From the NCBI GenBank assembly GCA_964405405.1, contig CAYONT010000038.1, positions 1-19,248 of the forward strand: a DNA stretch of 19,248 nt, written 5' to 3'. The position numbers and the translations under genes were made by a program. Below, one piece after another: positions 6,091-14,605 of this stretch (positions within the stretch are counted from its first letter, which is position 1; every line of letters starts with the position of its first letter). The DNA comes from CAMCYM01 sp964405405 (lineage in GTDB: Bacteria; Bacteroidota; Bacteroidia; Flavobacteriales_D; Sanyastnellaceae). Below the pieces are notes generated by a model. The model did not search any database. It had not been told where the DNA came from and worked only from the letters and a program-made list of their open reading frames with translations.

Positions 6091-7599
6091 ATGGAACCTG
6101 AAGTCCGAATCAAGGCCTTGCTTCAAGTGTTGGACAACAACCCTGCGGTGAAGTTCATCGCTCACCGCAAGCGGGGGTTGTTGGTGCGTTTTTTTGTGGG
6201 GTCATTTCCAGAGGCGCAATCCAGCCGCAACGAGGACGACCTCGAGCGGGAATTGATGGATTTGCTGGAACAAGATCTCGATGATCCGGAGGAAGAAGCG
6301 GGGTCTGACTATTTTGAATCGAGGGCAAAGCGGTACTTGAAATCGTGGGTGGAAGATGGTTTTTTGAATCGAAACCATGATTCCAGGGGATTGGTGGTGT
6401 TGGAGGTGAGTGCGGCCGGGATGAAGGCGATGGACTGGTTGGAGAAATTGCAGGACCGCAAATTCGTGGGGACGGATTCGAAGTTTCGTTTCATTTACGA
6501 CCGAATCAAATCGCTCGCGGCCGATGCGAATCCTGATCTGAATGTCCGGATTGCCGCTCTGGAGCGCCAGCGGGATGAGTTGGACGAGGAGCTGCGGCGA
6601 TTGCGAGGAGGGGAGGACATTCGACAGGCACTTCGGGAAGAGGAGTTGCAGGCCCAAGTGTTGGAACTTTCCCAACAGGCCCGTGAACTGGTTTCAGATT
6701 TCAGAGAGGTAGAGCGCAATTTTCGCCGCATTGCCCGGGAAATCTACCAACGCCGAGGGAGCGAGTCGACGGGAAAGGGCGATCTCTTGGGGCACGCCTT
6801 GGACGCGGTGGATGCGCTCAACGAAAGCGCCCAAGGGAGGAGTTTCAATGCCTTCTGGCTGTTCTTGAATCAGCCCCGGCTGCGGGGCGATTGGCACCAG
6901 GTACTCGACCAAATCCGTGACGCCGCTGTTCGCCTCAACACCCCGATCGACTTGCGGACCTTGCGCCACATCGACGAGACCTTGCTGGATGCTGGCAGCC
7001 GCATCAACCGGGCGAATGAAAGGCTGGTAGAGCGTCTGCGGCAGCTCGTGGCAGATGGCCAGGACGGTCGCCACCGGCAAATGATGCAATTGATTCAAGA
7101 CGTACATCGACTCACATCCCGTCTGACGCATGAACGTGCCGCAAGCGCAATCGCAACCCTGCCGAGCATATCCATTTTCGAAAGTCCCTCCATTCACTTG
7201 CTCAACGAGCGGCCCCTTCGGCTCACGGAACGAGAGCGGGTCCGGACCTTTGCCGCACCGGAGGACTCGGGCGTTCCCGTTGGATTCTCGGTTGCCGAAG
7301 TGCTGATGCGCGGACCGCAACTTCCACTTCTCCGGGAACTGCGTGCCCACGCGGAGCAGGTGTTGGCTGAGCAGGCGGATGGCGTGGTGACCTTGTCTGA
7401 GTTGATGCGTCTATGGATTCAAAACCGCGGAGTGACGGCGGACGAGGCATTGGCCCATTGCATGGCACACTTCCAACTGCTGCGTGAATTCCCCACCACA
7501 TTTGATCTTGAGACGCTCGAAGTGGTACCGTTGCATGGAGGAAGGCAGCTTCAGACCGGCCGCATGTTCATTTCCCAAAAACAGACCGATGATGCTTGA
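6091..7599 (+). CDS. jetA: Wadjet subunit JetA (DUF3375, kleisin-like)
   Basis: This 502-aa protein matches JetA of Wadjet, the MukF-like kleisin subunit (DUF3375) that bridges the heads of the SMC subunit. Residues 1-120 contain winged-helix-like sequence (ALLQVLDNNPAVKFIAHRKR; YFESRAKRYLKSWVEDGFL), 150-222 a long charged helix suited to a coiled coil (RIAALERQRDELDEELRRLR), and the C-terminal half a helical middle region and a tail. The ATG at 6091 is preferred to the in-frame GTG at 6070 because it yields the usual MxPExRIKALL-type N-terminus. It is the first gene of jetABCD, and jetB starts inside its last codons. It acts with JetB and JetC in an ATP-driven loop-extruding complex that senses small circular DNA. 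The family assignment rests on sequence resemblance and the complete operon order. Confidence 0.93.
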   Translation: MEPEVRIKALLQVLDNNPAVKFIAHRKRGLLVRFFVGSFPEAQSSRNEDDLERELMDLLEQDLDDPEEEAGSDYFESRAKRYLKSWVEDGFLNRNHDSRGLVVLEVSAAGMKAMDWLEKLQDRKFVGTDSKFRFIYDRIKSLAADANPDLNVRIAALERQRDELDEELRRLRGGEDIRQALREEELQAQVLELSQQARELVSDFREVERNFRRIAREIYQRRGSESTGKGDLLGHALDAVDALNESAQGRSFNAFWLFLNQPRLRGDWHQVLDQIRDAAVRLNTPIDLRTLRHIDETLLDAGSRINRANERLVERLRQLVADGQDGRHRQMMQLIQDVHRLTSRLTHERAASAIATLPSISIFESPSIHLLNERPLRLTERERVRTFAAPEDSGVPVGFSVAEVLMRGPQLPLLRELRAHAEQVLAEQADGVVTLSELMRLWIQNRGVTADEALAHCMAHFQLLREFPTTFDLETLEVVPLHGGRQLQTGRMFISQKQTDDA

Positions 7600-8173
7600 A
7601 GAACACAGATTATCACATTCAAAAGCGATGGTGGACCTACTCCGGGATGGCCTGATTGAAGAGGGTCATCCGGACTGGTCGGTGCTGTTGAACCACGAAC
7701 AGGAAGTGCGCCGCCACTTCGAACCGCTGGGGCTGGAACTGGTTGTGCGCCGGGATTTCAATTATGCTTTCCTTCAACAAATGACCGCGGAGGATGGGAG
7801 CACATTGGGGCTGATGAGGCGGTACAGTTTGGGTTTTGACCTGTCGGTTTTGGCCATCGCCTTGTGCGAACGTTGGTACCAATTTCAATCCCAACCCGAT
7901 TCCTTGCAGCAGCTGCATTGTTATGTGGAGCGCGGAGAATTGCAGTCGGACTTTGAACTGCGGTTGGGAAACAAAGGGGGCATCGAACAGTCGGATGCCG
8001 TCCAGCGGGACCAGATTTTCAAGAACCTCCTGGGGAAGTTAGGCGAATATAACCTGCTCAAGAACACGGAAAACCCTGATCGCTTCATCATCCATCCGTT
8101 CATTCGGGAGCGTGTGACGTACGATCAGCTGAAGCAATTTAAAGTGCAACTCGATGAGCTTGAATCTGTTTGA
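7589..8173 (+). CDS. jetB: Wadjet subunit JetB (DUF4194, KITE-like)
   Basis: The 194-aa product matches JetB (DUF4194), the MukE-like KITE subunit that binds the kleisin. The family's winged-helix style is visible in SKAMVDLLRDGLIEEGHPDWSVLLNHEQEVRRHFEPLGLELVV at the N-terminus, in DEDG-like loop positions around FLQQMTAEDGSTL, and in the C-terminal LLGKLGEYNLLKNTENPDRFIIHPFIRERVT. Two adjacent ATGs, at 7589 and 7592, can serve as the start; both overlap jetA (11 or 8 nt), suggesting translational coupling. The long upstream extension in the same frame lies inside jetA and is rejected. The 3' end overlaps jetC by 20 nt. Confidence 0.92.
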   Translation: MMLEEHRLSHSKAMVDLLRDGLIEEGHPDWSVLLNHEQEVRRHFEPLGLELVVRRDFNYAFLQQMTAEDGSTLGLMRRYSLGFDLSVLAIALCERWYQFQSQPDSLQQLHCYVERGELQSDFELRLGNKGGIEQSDAVQRDQIFKNLLGKLGEYNLLKNTENPDRFIIHPFIRERVTYDQLKQFKVQLDELESV

Positions 8174-11100
8174 TACCTCGTCCGAGGTTGCCGGCTGGCG
8201 GCTAGATCGCATGGAGGTATTCAACTGGGGGACCTTCAACAGCCAAGTGCATGTGATGGAATTGAAGGGCGGGAATGCACTCCTTACCGGCCCCAACGGC
8301 TCCGGCAAGACCACGTGGATCGACGCCATGTTGACGCTCATCGTCCCTGAAAAGCGGTTGCGCCATTACAACCAAGGCAGCGGTGCCACGCGCAAAGGCA
8401 ACCGCAGCGAAGAAACCTATGTAGCCGGACGCTACGGCGAATCGAGCACCGAAGCAGGCGCGTCCAAGCCGTTGGAGCTCCGGGACCGGCATGAGACGTA
8501 TTCTGTGCTGCTGGGCGTGTTTCGGCGGTCTGAAGGCCGCGCGTTGACGGTGTTTCAAGTCAGGTGGTTCGGGCCGGACGGCAAGCTACGGCCAGCCACG
8601 TTCGCCATCGCCCACACGGACCTGAGCATCGCGAAGGACATCGCCCCGGACGGTGCATTCGACACCTCGGGCAAATGGTTCCATCGCCTCCGTGAGCGCT
8701 TGAACGCAGGAGCGTCGCGAGAGATGCTCGAAAAATTCAAGGGACCGGCAGATTGCGCGGATCGTTTCCGGAAACTGACGGGCATGCGGTCGGAAGAGAG
8801 TCTTGCCTTGTTCAGCAAGCTCGTCGGCGCGAAAATGCTCGATCAATGGGACGCCTTCATTCAGCAATTCATGTTGGAGCAGCGGGATGCAGCGGAACAG
8901 GTCCAACAGTTGCAAACTCAGTTTGGAAACCTGGAGGCCACGCGTCAGGCCATAGAAATGGCCGAGGCCCAGTTGGAGCGGCTGAACCGCGCATGGGAGG
9001 GGTTCCAACGATTCGAGTCCCTTGCATCCGAGCGAGCGGAAGGGGAGGCGGATTTACAGTGTGCGGCAGTGTGGTTCCTCCACCGTCAGCGAAAGTTGGG
9101 GGCAGACCAAATCCGAGCCCTGACGGAAGCGTTCGAGGCCACCGACCGGAAACTGGAAGCCACCGGCAAGCGACGAGCAGAGGTGGATCAGCGCATCGCC
9201 GAACTGCTCGTTGCGATCGAGCGGGACGACAACAGCCGGCGGTTGGCAGAACTGAGACGACAAATCACGGAGAAGGAATCCCAAGAGCGCATGCGCAGGG
9301 AAAAGGAAGGAACGGTGCGCGCACTTCTGGCTTCCCTGGATGAGGCCGTTCCCTCGGATGCCGCGGCATTCGCAGCGCTGCGCCTGCGAGCCGCGGAGCG
9401 GCAGTCAGCGCTTGTAACCCAAGTGGAGGCGCTGCGGGAACAGGAACGGAAGGTGAAGAATGAACAGGACGCCAAGTTGGAGGAGCTGAAGCGTTTGGAG
9501 GATGAGATCAGCCGGTTGCAACGTACGGCAACCAACATTCCGAAGGAGCAGGCCGCGTTCCGAAAGGGTTTGGCAGCCGCGTTGGGGGTGGCGGAGGCGG
9601 ACTTGCCGTTCGTGGGGGAGCTGGTGCGGACGCAGCCTGCGCTGGCGGAGCGGTGGCGGCCTGCAGTCGAACGAGCGGTGCGTTCGCACGCGCTGACGTT
9701 GCTGGTTCCGGAGGGGAAGGGACGCGAAACCGCGGATGTCGTCCTCGCCTTTGCCCGAACTTGGAACCAGCCGGGCCGTTGCGCTTGGCACCTCGCTCGC
9801 CCCGAGCTGGGGCTTTCGGAACATCCTTTGATGGCGCTTTTGGAAGCGAAGCCTGAGCACCCGATGGCGGCGGCAGTCTGGGAAGTGTTGCCGCGATGGG
9901 AGCCAGCCGCAGCGGGACGCCATCCCGATGCCAGGACTTTTGCTGAGGATGGCGTGGTGAGGAGCAGAGAAACCGATTACGTCTGGGACGCCACTGTGGC
10001 CCTTGCGGACCGGACCCAAGATGTGCTGGGTTGGGACAACCGCGAAAAGCTCGAGGCATTGAAGCGCGAACGTTCGGTTTTGCAAGCGCGCCTTCACGCA
10101 TTGAGGGCAGATGAGCAGCGCGTTCAACAGGAGCTCGCGAGAACCGTGGCCTCCCAGGAGCACTGGTTCCGGTTTTTGAATGTCATTGCGGATTTCGTGG
10201 AAATCGACTGGTTGACGGCACGCAAGGAACGGGAGGCATTGCAGAAGGATTTGCAGGCCTTGGAAGGGCAGAGCGATTCCCTCAAAGAGTTGCGGAGGCA
10301 GCAGGAGCAAGCGGAAGCGGAAAGGGTCGCTTTGCAGGAGGCCATCAAAAAACTGGAAAAGGAATCCTGGAACCTGGAGCAACAGCAGAAAGCCATTCAG
10401 AAGGTTCTTGAGCAGCTCGAGATGGAGCAGGTCGGAGAGGCCCCGGAACCGGAGGTCCTGGCGGCGATGATGGGCAGAAGAGGGCTGGCTTGGGATGCGT
10501 TGGGGTTTGATGATTTGGCACCAACACAGGCGGCGTTTCAAAAAAAGCTAAGCAGTGACCTGGAAGCATTGCGGGACAAGCAACGCGAGGCGGAGGCTGC
10601 AACAGCGAAGGCGTTGGAGCGCTTCCGTCATCCCGACCCGAAGACCCACCAAGCGTTCGAGGGTTGGTCCGGTTCCGTGAGCCAGTTGCCGGTCGATGCG
10701 GGGCAAGAGGACTGGCCCTTGTTCTGGGAGTTCCACAGGCGGTTGATGGAGGACGATTTGCCCCGACACCGGGAGCGATTTCAGGAGTTCCTTGGGGCGA
10801 CACTGACGAAATCTGTCCAAGAGTTCAATCAGTTCTTCGATCGGTGGTCCCGGGACATAGAATCCACCATTGGAGAGCTCAACGCATCCTTGGCGGGCAT
10901 TCCGTTCAACAAGAAGACGAACACCCGGGTGCGGTTGCGGGCGGAGAAGTTCTGGATTCAAGATGTGAAGCGCTTCAATGAGATGCGGAGCGCCGCCGTT
11001 CCAGACTTTGCCCGCCAAAGCGCCGAGGGAGAGCAGTTGCGCCACTACCAACAGCACCTCCTGCCGCTGCTCAAGGCACTCCGGGACTCCGACTGGCAGG

Positions 11101-11537
11101 GCCAGGTGCTCGATGTTCGAAGGTGGTTCCGCTACCTCGCCGAAGAGTTTGATCCCGAGACGGGGGAGGTGAAGCGCAGGCAAAACAACATGGACCAGCT
11201 CAGCGGTGGGGAGAAGGCGCAGTGGACCTATACGCTTATCGGGGCTGCGATTGCACATCAGTTTGGCCTCAACGCAGCCGCAGAAGGGCTCGACGGCGAT
11301 TCTTTCCGCTTCATCGCCATCGACGAGGCTTTCAAAGCCCAGGACGAAGAAAAGGCCTTCTACTTGATTGATTTGTTCCGCCGACTTCACTTGCAGTTGC
11401 TGCTGGTCACGCCCAGCGACAACATCCACATCGTCCGAGACGCCGTTTCGCACATCTACTATGTGCACCGACCGGGCGAGAAGGAATCGATGCTGCTGCG
11501 TGCCGACCAACTCGTTGAATCAGGGTCCCATGGTTGA
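8154..11537 (+). CDS. jetC: Wadjet subunit JetC (SMC/MukB-like ATPase)
   Basis: This 1127-aa protein is the SMC-like motor of Wadjet. Walker A GPNGSGKT is at residues 46-53, the ABC signature LSGGEK at 1016-1021 and Walker B IAIDEA with D1057 and E1058, so both head halves look catalytically intact. Long coiled-coil stretches run about 255-470 and 625-830, separated by a non-coiled hinge-like part at about 475-620. The length fits type I Wadjet JetC (COG4913-like). It extrudes DNA loops using ATP and presents circular DNA to JetD. The ATG at 8154 lies inside the end of jetB, and the stop overlaps the jetD start by 8 nt. No frameshift or missing motif is seen, so the motor is probably functional. 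Confidence 0.95.
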   Translation: MSLNLFDTSSEVAGWRLDRMEVFNWGTFNSQVHVMELKGGNALLTGPNGSGKTTWIDAMLTLIVPEKRLRHYNQGSGATRKGNRSEETYVAGRYGESSTEAGASKPLELRDRHETYSVLLGVFRRSEGRALTVFQVRWFGPDGKLRPATFAIAHTDLSIAKDIAPDGAFDTSGKWFHRLRERLNAGASREMLEKFKGPADCADRFRKLTGMRSEESLALFSKLVGAKMLDQWDAFIQQFMLEQRDAAEQVQQLQTQFGNLEATRQAIEMAEAQLERLNRAWEGFQRFESLASERAEGEADLQCAAVWFLHRQRKLGADQIRALTEAFEATDRKLEATGKRRAEVDQRIAELLVAIERDDNSRRLAELRRQITEKESQERMRREKEGTVRALLASLDEAVPSDAAAFAALRLRAAERQSALVTQVEALREQERKVKNEQDAKLEELKRLEDEISRLQRTATNIPKEQAAFRKGLAAALGVAEADLPFVGELVRTQPALAERWRPAVERAVRSHALTLLVPEGKGRETADVVLAFARTWNQPGRCAWHLARPELGLSEHPLMALLEAKPEHPMAAAVWEVLPRWEPAAAGRHPDARTFAEDGVVRSRETDYVWDATVALADRTQDVLGWDNREKLEALKRERSVLQARLHALRADEQRVQQELARTVASQEHWFRFLNVIADFVEIDWLTARKEREALQKDLQALEGQSDSLKELRRQQEQAEAERVALQEAIKKLEKESWNLEQQQKAIQKVLEQLEMEQVGEAPEPEVLAAMMGRRGLAWDALGFDDLAPTQAAFQKKLSSDLEALRDKQREAEAATAKALERFRHPDPKTHQAFEGWSGSVSQLPVDAGQEDWPLFWEFHRRLMEDDLPRHRERFQEFLGATLTKSVQEFNQFFDRWSRDIESTIGELNASLAGIPFNKKTNTRVRLRAEKFWIQDVKRFNEMRSAAVPDFARQSAEGEQLRHYQQHLLPLLKALRDSDWQGQVLDVRRWFRYLAEEFDPETGEVKRRQNNMDQLSGGEKAQWTYTLIGAAIAHQFGLNAAAEGLDGDSFRFIAIDEAFKAQDEEKAFYLIDLFRRLHLQLLLVTPSDNIHIVRDAVSHIYYVHRPGEKESMLLRADQLVESGSHG

Positions 11538-12732
11538 GCAGATTCGCCAGGAAGCTGAGCGCATGTTTTGGCGGGAGGTGCTCGTGGCGGAAGCACACGG
11601 TGAACAGGTGTGGCCCCTGCGTTTGCGGATGGGGCTCAAGCCGCCCAAGGACTTGCTCGCCTACGAATCGTGGCTCAATGCGTTGATGGACGCGGCGAAG
11701 CCCCACCGCAGCCCGTCCTTCTCAATCTCGTTTATACGGCGCGAATCCCGTGGTGAACTCCGGAAGCAGAGCGTTCCTTCTGCCCTCCACTTCGATGGGC
11801 CGGTCGATTTTTTCGGATACTTGGGCCGTGACGGGGATTTGGCCGCCTACCGGTCTTGTCTTGAAGCTTCGGTAGCGCGCACGGAGCTCAAGGCGCTGCC
11901 TGCCCTTCTCGCTTGGATGCGGGCGCATCCGAAAAAGGTGTTGGGGAATGCCGCGGTCTGGACGGATTTGTTGGCGGTCTGTGCCTACTTCACGGGCCAG
12001 GAGGCCACACCGCACTGCTACATCCGAGAGCTGCCCATCGAAGTCGACACCAAGTTCATCGAGCGCAATGCTGGCATCCTGTCAGAGTTGTTGCCGCTGA
12101 TGCTTCCGGCTGATCGATGGCGCGGGGAGGCGAAGCACTTTGAAGACCGACTGGGATTGAAGCGCCCGGAGGCGAGGGTGCGTTGCCGGTTGCTCGATCG
12201 AGCCCTCGCAGACGCCTACCTCGGCGGTCTGACAGACGTCGAGTTGCCCATCTCAGATTTTGCTGCTGCCCAGTTGGGGCTGCACATAGACCAAATCCTC
12301 GTGGCGGAGAACCTCACCAGTGTCGAGGTGTTGGCTGCGACGCTGCCGCCGACCCCGGCCACGTTGGTGATTTGGGGGGCTGGTGCGGGTGCCGCGCGCT
12401 TGAAACGAATTCCTTGGCTTCAGCACGTTCGCCGAATGCTGTACTGGGGGGACATGGATGCCCATGGCTTTGCCATCCTCGCATCCTTGCGAGGTGCGTT
12501 TCCCCGGGCGGAGCGTTTCCTGATGGATGAGGTTATCTTCGACGGCCACCCGCACCCCAGTGCAGGGCCTCGGATTCCCGGTTCGCAGTTGGAGGCCATC
12601 CGGGCAGCGGGCACCCTGGATGATGCGGAAATGGCCTTCCTCGAGCGGTTGAACCGCGATGGCTTGCGGCTGGAACAAGAGAAGTTGAGCCACCAGGTAG
12701 TTCTGGCGGGTTGGGCGGCGTTGCAGGGGTGA
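11530..12732 (+). CDS. jetD: Wadjet nuclease JetD (DUF3322/DUF2220, TOPRIM)
   Basis: The 400-aa product matches JetD, the Wadjet subunit that cuts plasmid DNA. The N-terminal half corresponds to DUF3322 (arm and contact region, with GLKPPKDLLAYESWLNAL near 35-52). The C-terminal half is the TOPRIM-like DUF2220 domain: the acidic residue E260 in ILVAENLTS and the metal-binding DxD motif WGDMDAHG with D308 and D310, followed by a helical tail rich in Leu and Glu. All expected catalytic acids are present. The ATG at 11530 overlaps jetC and gives the normal length; a longer same-frame opening inside jetC is rejected. It is the last gene of jetABCD. In characterised systems JetD cleaves after JetC has extruded a circle to a dead end. 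Confidence 0.94.
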   Translation: MVEQIRQEAERMFWREVLVAEAHGEQVWPLRLRMGLKPPKDLLAYESWLNALMDAAKPHRSPSFSISFIRRESRGELRKQSVPSALHFDGPVDFFGYLGRDGDLAAYRSCLEASVARTELKALPALLAWMRAHPKKVLGNAAVWTDLLAVCAYFTGQEATPHCYIRELPIEVDTKFIERNAGILSELLPLMLPADRWRGEAKHFEDRLGLKRPEARVRCRLLDRALADAYLGGLTDVELPISDFAAAQLGLHIDQILVAENLTSVEVLAATLPPTPATLVIWGAGAGAARLKRIPWLQHVRRMLYWGDMDAHGFAILASLRGAFPRAERFLMDEVIFDGHPHPSAGPRIPGSQLEAIRAAGTLDDAEMAFLERLNRDGLRLEQEKLSHQVVLAGWAALQG

Positions 12733-12765
12733 ATGGATTGCCAGCGCTGCTTCCGGTCACGGGGA

Positions 12766-12799
12766 TGTGAGTTCGAGGAAGTGTTGCCAAATGAAGACC
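12766..12799. repeat. 34-bp direct repeat, copy 1: remnant of the DUF2779 gene 3' end
   Basis: This 34-bp stretch is identical to 15439-15472, which encodes the VFIWQHFLEL region near the C-terminus of the DUF2779 protein on the minus strand. It sits 33 bp past the jetD stop. The two copies flank 13105-15305 (higBA, the broken gene and the fur remnant), so they mark an insertion or duplication. Confidence 0.85.
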
Positions 12800-13025
12800 T
12801 TCGCCTTGCCTCTTGATTTTCCGGGCCCGGACGATTTCATGGCGCTGGGTTTTTGGGGTACTCTTCAATCGTTGGCATCTCTTCGATCCACCCGAGCGTC
12901 CAAGCAGTCATTTTCTGAACAGGGATGGTTTGTTTGTCGCAGAATTCTCCGAAATGTTGACCGACAAATCAGATTTTCCGTTTGATCTCTCGAAGACATT
13001 AAAAGTTGCCCGATTAGACAACTGA
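12791..13025 (+). pseudogene. Small frameshifted ORF after jetD
   Basis: Reading from ATG 12791 gives MKTFALPLDFPGPDDFMALG, FWGTL and then loses coding character. From about 12865 the next frame carries FNRWHLFDPPERPSSHFLNR and DGLFVAEFSEMLTDKSDFPF, ending at TGA 13023-13025 after ARLDN. Joined by one frameshift near 12865-12870 this makes a protein of about 78 aa with normal-looking, acidic composition. No family is recognised. The first codons lie in the 34-bp remnant of another gene, so the start may itself be chimeric. The stretch 12733-13104 holds nothing else that I can recognise. Confidence 0.4.
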
Positions 13026-13104
13026 AGACACCTCCCTTTCGCTTACTAAATCGTGCCGTGGTGTTGGCTCAATGCTCTCATTTCCGTCATTCGAAATGAC
13101 CCAA

Positions 13105-13184
13105 CCTCCTCCTTCCCCACGCTTCCTACCCCCCAATTCACCAGCGCCCCGAAAACTTCACAACTGTCCTTCCACGAGATCAGC
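13105..13184. repeat. ~80-bp direct repeat A flanking higBA
   Basis: This matches 14471-14550 at roughly 90% (core AATTCACCAGCGCCCC and GAAAACTTCACAACTGTCC are shared, with C-tract length changes and a few substitutions). The higA stop codon lies in its last five bases, so the antitoxin gene ends right at the repeat border. Confidence 0.85.
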
Positions 13185-14109
13185 TTCGCACTGGGTTCGG
13201 ACCGCCCGATAAGAAGCCATCGGCCTCTGCTTCTTTCGACCGGTCCCACGCCCGCCCGACCGCATCTTCAGCGAACACGCCTTTTTTTCCATGCAACGCG
13301 CAGTGCCCCACGGCATGCGACAAAACTCCGGAATGTTCAACCACCGACTCGGCAACCCTCGGCGTGACCTGAATCAAAGGCCGTCGCTGAATCCACCGGG
13401 TTGTAACCAGGGAAGTGGACAGCCCGGGCAAGCATGGCGTTACCTCAACCGCGACTCCGAGTGCAGCACTGGCACGGGCGAACCCTGCAAAATCGACCGA
13501 AGATGCAAACACCTCCCGCCAAGCCGATCGCTTGAAGGAAACTGAAGAAAATGCCTGAACCCGCGAGGCTCGTTCTAGGAACCGCAATTCCCCAGCCCGA
13601 AACCAAACCGACAACGCCTCCCGCTCCGGATGCCCCTCAAGAGAAATGCCGAATGCCCCTTTTAACCGCCCGTCCAGGAAATAGGCCTTCCAACTTCCAA
13701 TTTCAGCGAAGCCGAAGAAACGCAGCAAATCTTCGGGTGCCACATCACCGGCGGGCAACAATCCGAGCGTCTGCATCTCCGCAATGGGAAATTGCTGGGT
13801 CCAGGATGCGTCCGCTTCCTGGGATCTCGCCTCGAGCCGCAACCACGCTCGGTACGCGTCGTACCCCCGTTGGTGGTCCGTCCAGTATTTGGCTGGAATC
13901 CCTGTCGCAAATTCAAAGGCCAACGCCATGTCAGGTGTGATGGAGCTGTCACCCCGCAACACCGCAGCGATGGTTTTCTCCGGCCGCGCAGCCCGCAAGG
14001 CCATCTCCCGAAACCCCATCCCCATTTCTTCCATCTTTTCGGCCAGCACCTCCCCGGGATGAACCACAGGAACGGAGGGAGGCGCGAACTCTCGCAAGGA
14101 AAAATTCAT
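13180..14109 (-). CDS. higA: HigA-type antitoxin with a truncated ImmA/IrrE-like domain
   Basis: The protein has 309 aa. Residues ~17-80 form a HigA/VapI-type helix-turn-helix (HPGEVLAEKMEEMGMG; KTIAAVLRGDSSITPDMALA) that would bind the operator and silence its own operon. The rest resembles the ImmA/IrrE peptidase family found fused to such antitoxins: LSHAVGHCALHGKKGVF at 264-280 and SKEAEADGF at 291-299. The zinc-peptidase motif HExxH is HAVGH (265-269), so the catalytic Glu is replaced by Ala (codon GCC), and proteolysis is unlikely. The protein stops just after EAEADGF, where relatives continue; the end coincides with direct repeat A, so it is probably truncated. Its start overlaps the higB stop by 4 nt. 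It should still neutralise HigB through the HTH region. Confidence 0.85.
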   Translation of the reverse strand: MNFSLREFAPPSVPVVHPGEVLAEKMEEMGMGFREMALRAARPEKTIAAVLRGDSSITPDMALAFEFATGIPAKYWTDHQRGYDAYRAWLRLEARSQEADASWTQQFPIAEMQTLGLLPAGDVAPEDLLRFFGFAEIGSWKAYFLDGRLKGAFGISLEGHPEREALSVWFRAGELRFLERASRVQAFSSVSFKRSAWREVFASSVDFAGFARASAALGVAVEVTPCLPGLSTSLVTTRWIQRRPLIQVTPRVAESVVEHSGVLSHAVGHCALHGKKGVFAEDAVGRAWDRSKEAEADGFLSGGPNPVRS

Positions 14110-14405
14110 GAGTTGTGATAATTGGTTAATTCTATGATGTGAACGGACGGTTCTGACCCATCGATGACTTCAAAAATCAGTCTCCATGGACCGTTGAGCG
14201 AACAAGCCCATTGGCCAATGCGATTGGCCGCCAATGGATGAAAACGTCCGGGCATATGCTTCAAGGATTCAGGGTTAGGAGCGTATTGAAGCTGGTTCAA
14301 TCTCATCATGATTTTTTTCGATTGTGCTTGACCAAACCGCTTCACCATCCTCCGCTCATCTGAACAAATCCAGGCGAGTTTGCGGTCTAGAAAAACCAAC
14401 TTCAT
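14106..14405 (-). CDS. higB: RelE/HigB-type toxin
   Basis: This 99-aa basic protein belongs to the RelE/ParE superfamily, HigB branch (plasmid-maintenance killer protein). The features seen are an N-terminal helix region (DERRMVKRFGQAQSKKIMMRLNQ), the GRFHPLAANRIGQWACSLNGPWRLIFE block at about 53-79 with the Arg and Trp typical of the fold, and IIELTNYH at 90-97. Members cleave mRNA at the ribosome. The toxin-first order, with a 4-nt overlap to the antitoxin, is the HigBA arrangement. The ATG at 14405 gives the usual length. A RelE/ParE toxin of different target cannot be excluded. Confidence 0.88.
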   Translation of the reverse strand: MKLVFLDRKLAWICSDERRMVKRFGQAQSKKIMMRLNQLQYAPNPESLKHMPGRFHPLAANRIGQWACSLNGPWRLIFEVIDGSEPSVHIIELTNYHNS

Positions 14406-14407
14406 GG

Positions 14408-14430
14408 CAAATATAAAACATTAAGTGTTT
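14408..14430 (-). promoter_or_regulatory. higBA promoter and operator candidate
   Basis: On the minus strand TATATTTG (14415-14408) is an exact Bacteroidota -7 box. Next to it AAACA-TTAAG-TGTTT (14416-14430) is an inverted repeat with 5-bp arms, well placed for autorepression by the antitoxin. The box is only 2 nt from the higB ATG, so the transcript would be almost leaderless or the true start lies elsewhere. No -33 TTG is visible. Confidence 0.4.
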
Positions 14431-14470
14431 GTGAAAAGTTAAAGTCAGCATCCAAGCACCTTCCAAAACT

Positions 14471-14550
14471 CCTCCACCTTCCCCCCACTTCCTACCCCCA
14501 ATTCACCAGCGCCCCCGAAAACTTCACAACTGTCCCCTCAAGAGATCAGC
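14471..14550. repeat. ~80-bp direct repeat B flanking higBA
   Basis: This is the second copy of the repeat at 13105-13184, in the same orientation, 65 bp upstream of higB. It is non-coding as far as I can see. The two copies enclose exactly the higBA cassette. Confidence 0.85.
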
Positions 14551-14605
14551 GCTCCTCAAATAGGCTGAGCACTGCCTCCGCACCTTCGGCTCCTGATCTC
14601 AGAAC

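Noticed and set aside
9405..10541. Long minus-strand open frame inside jetC
   Set aside because: It is antisense to the coiled-coil and hinge region of an intact SMC protein; the Leu/Gln/Pro-rich translation is typical of shadows.
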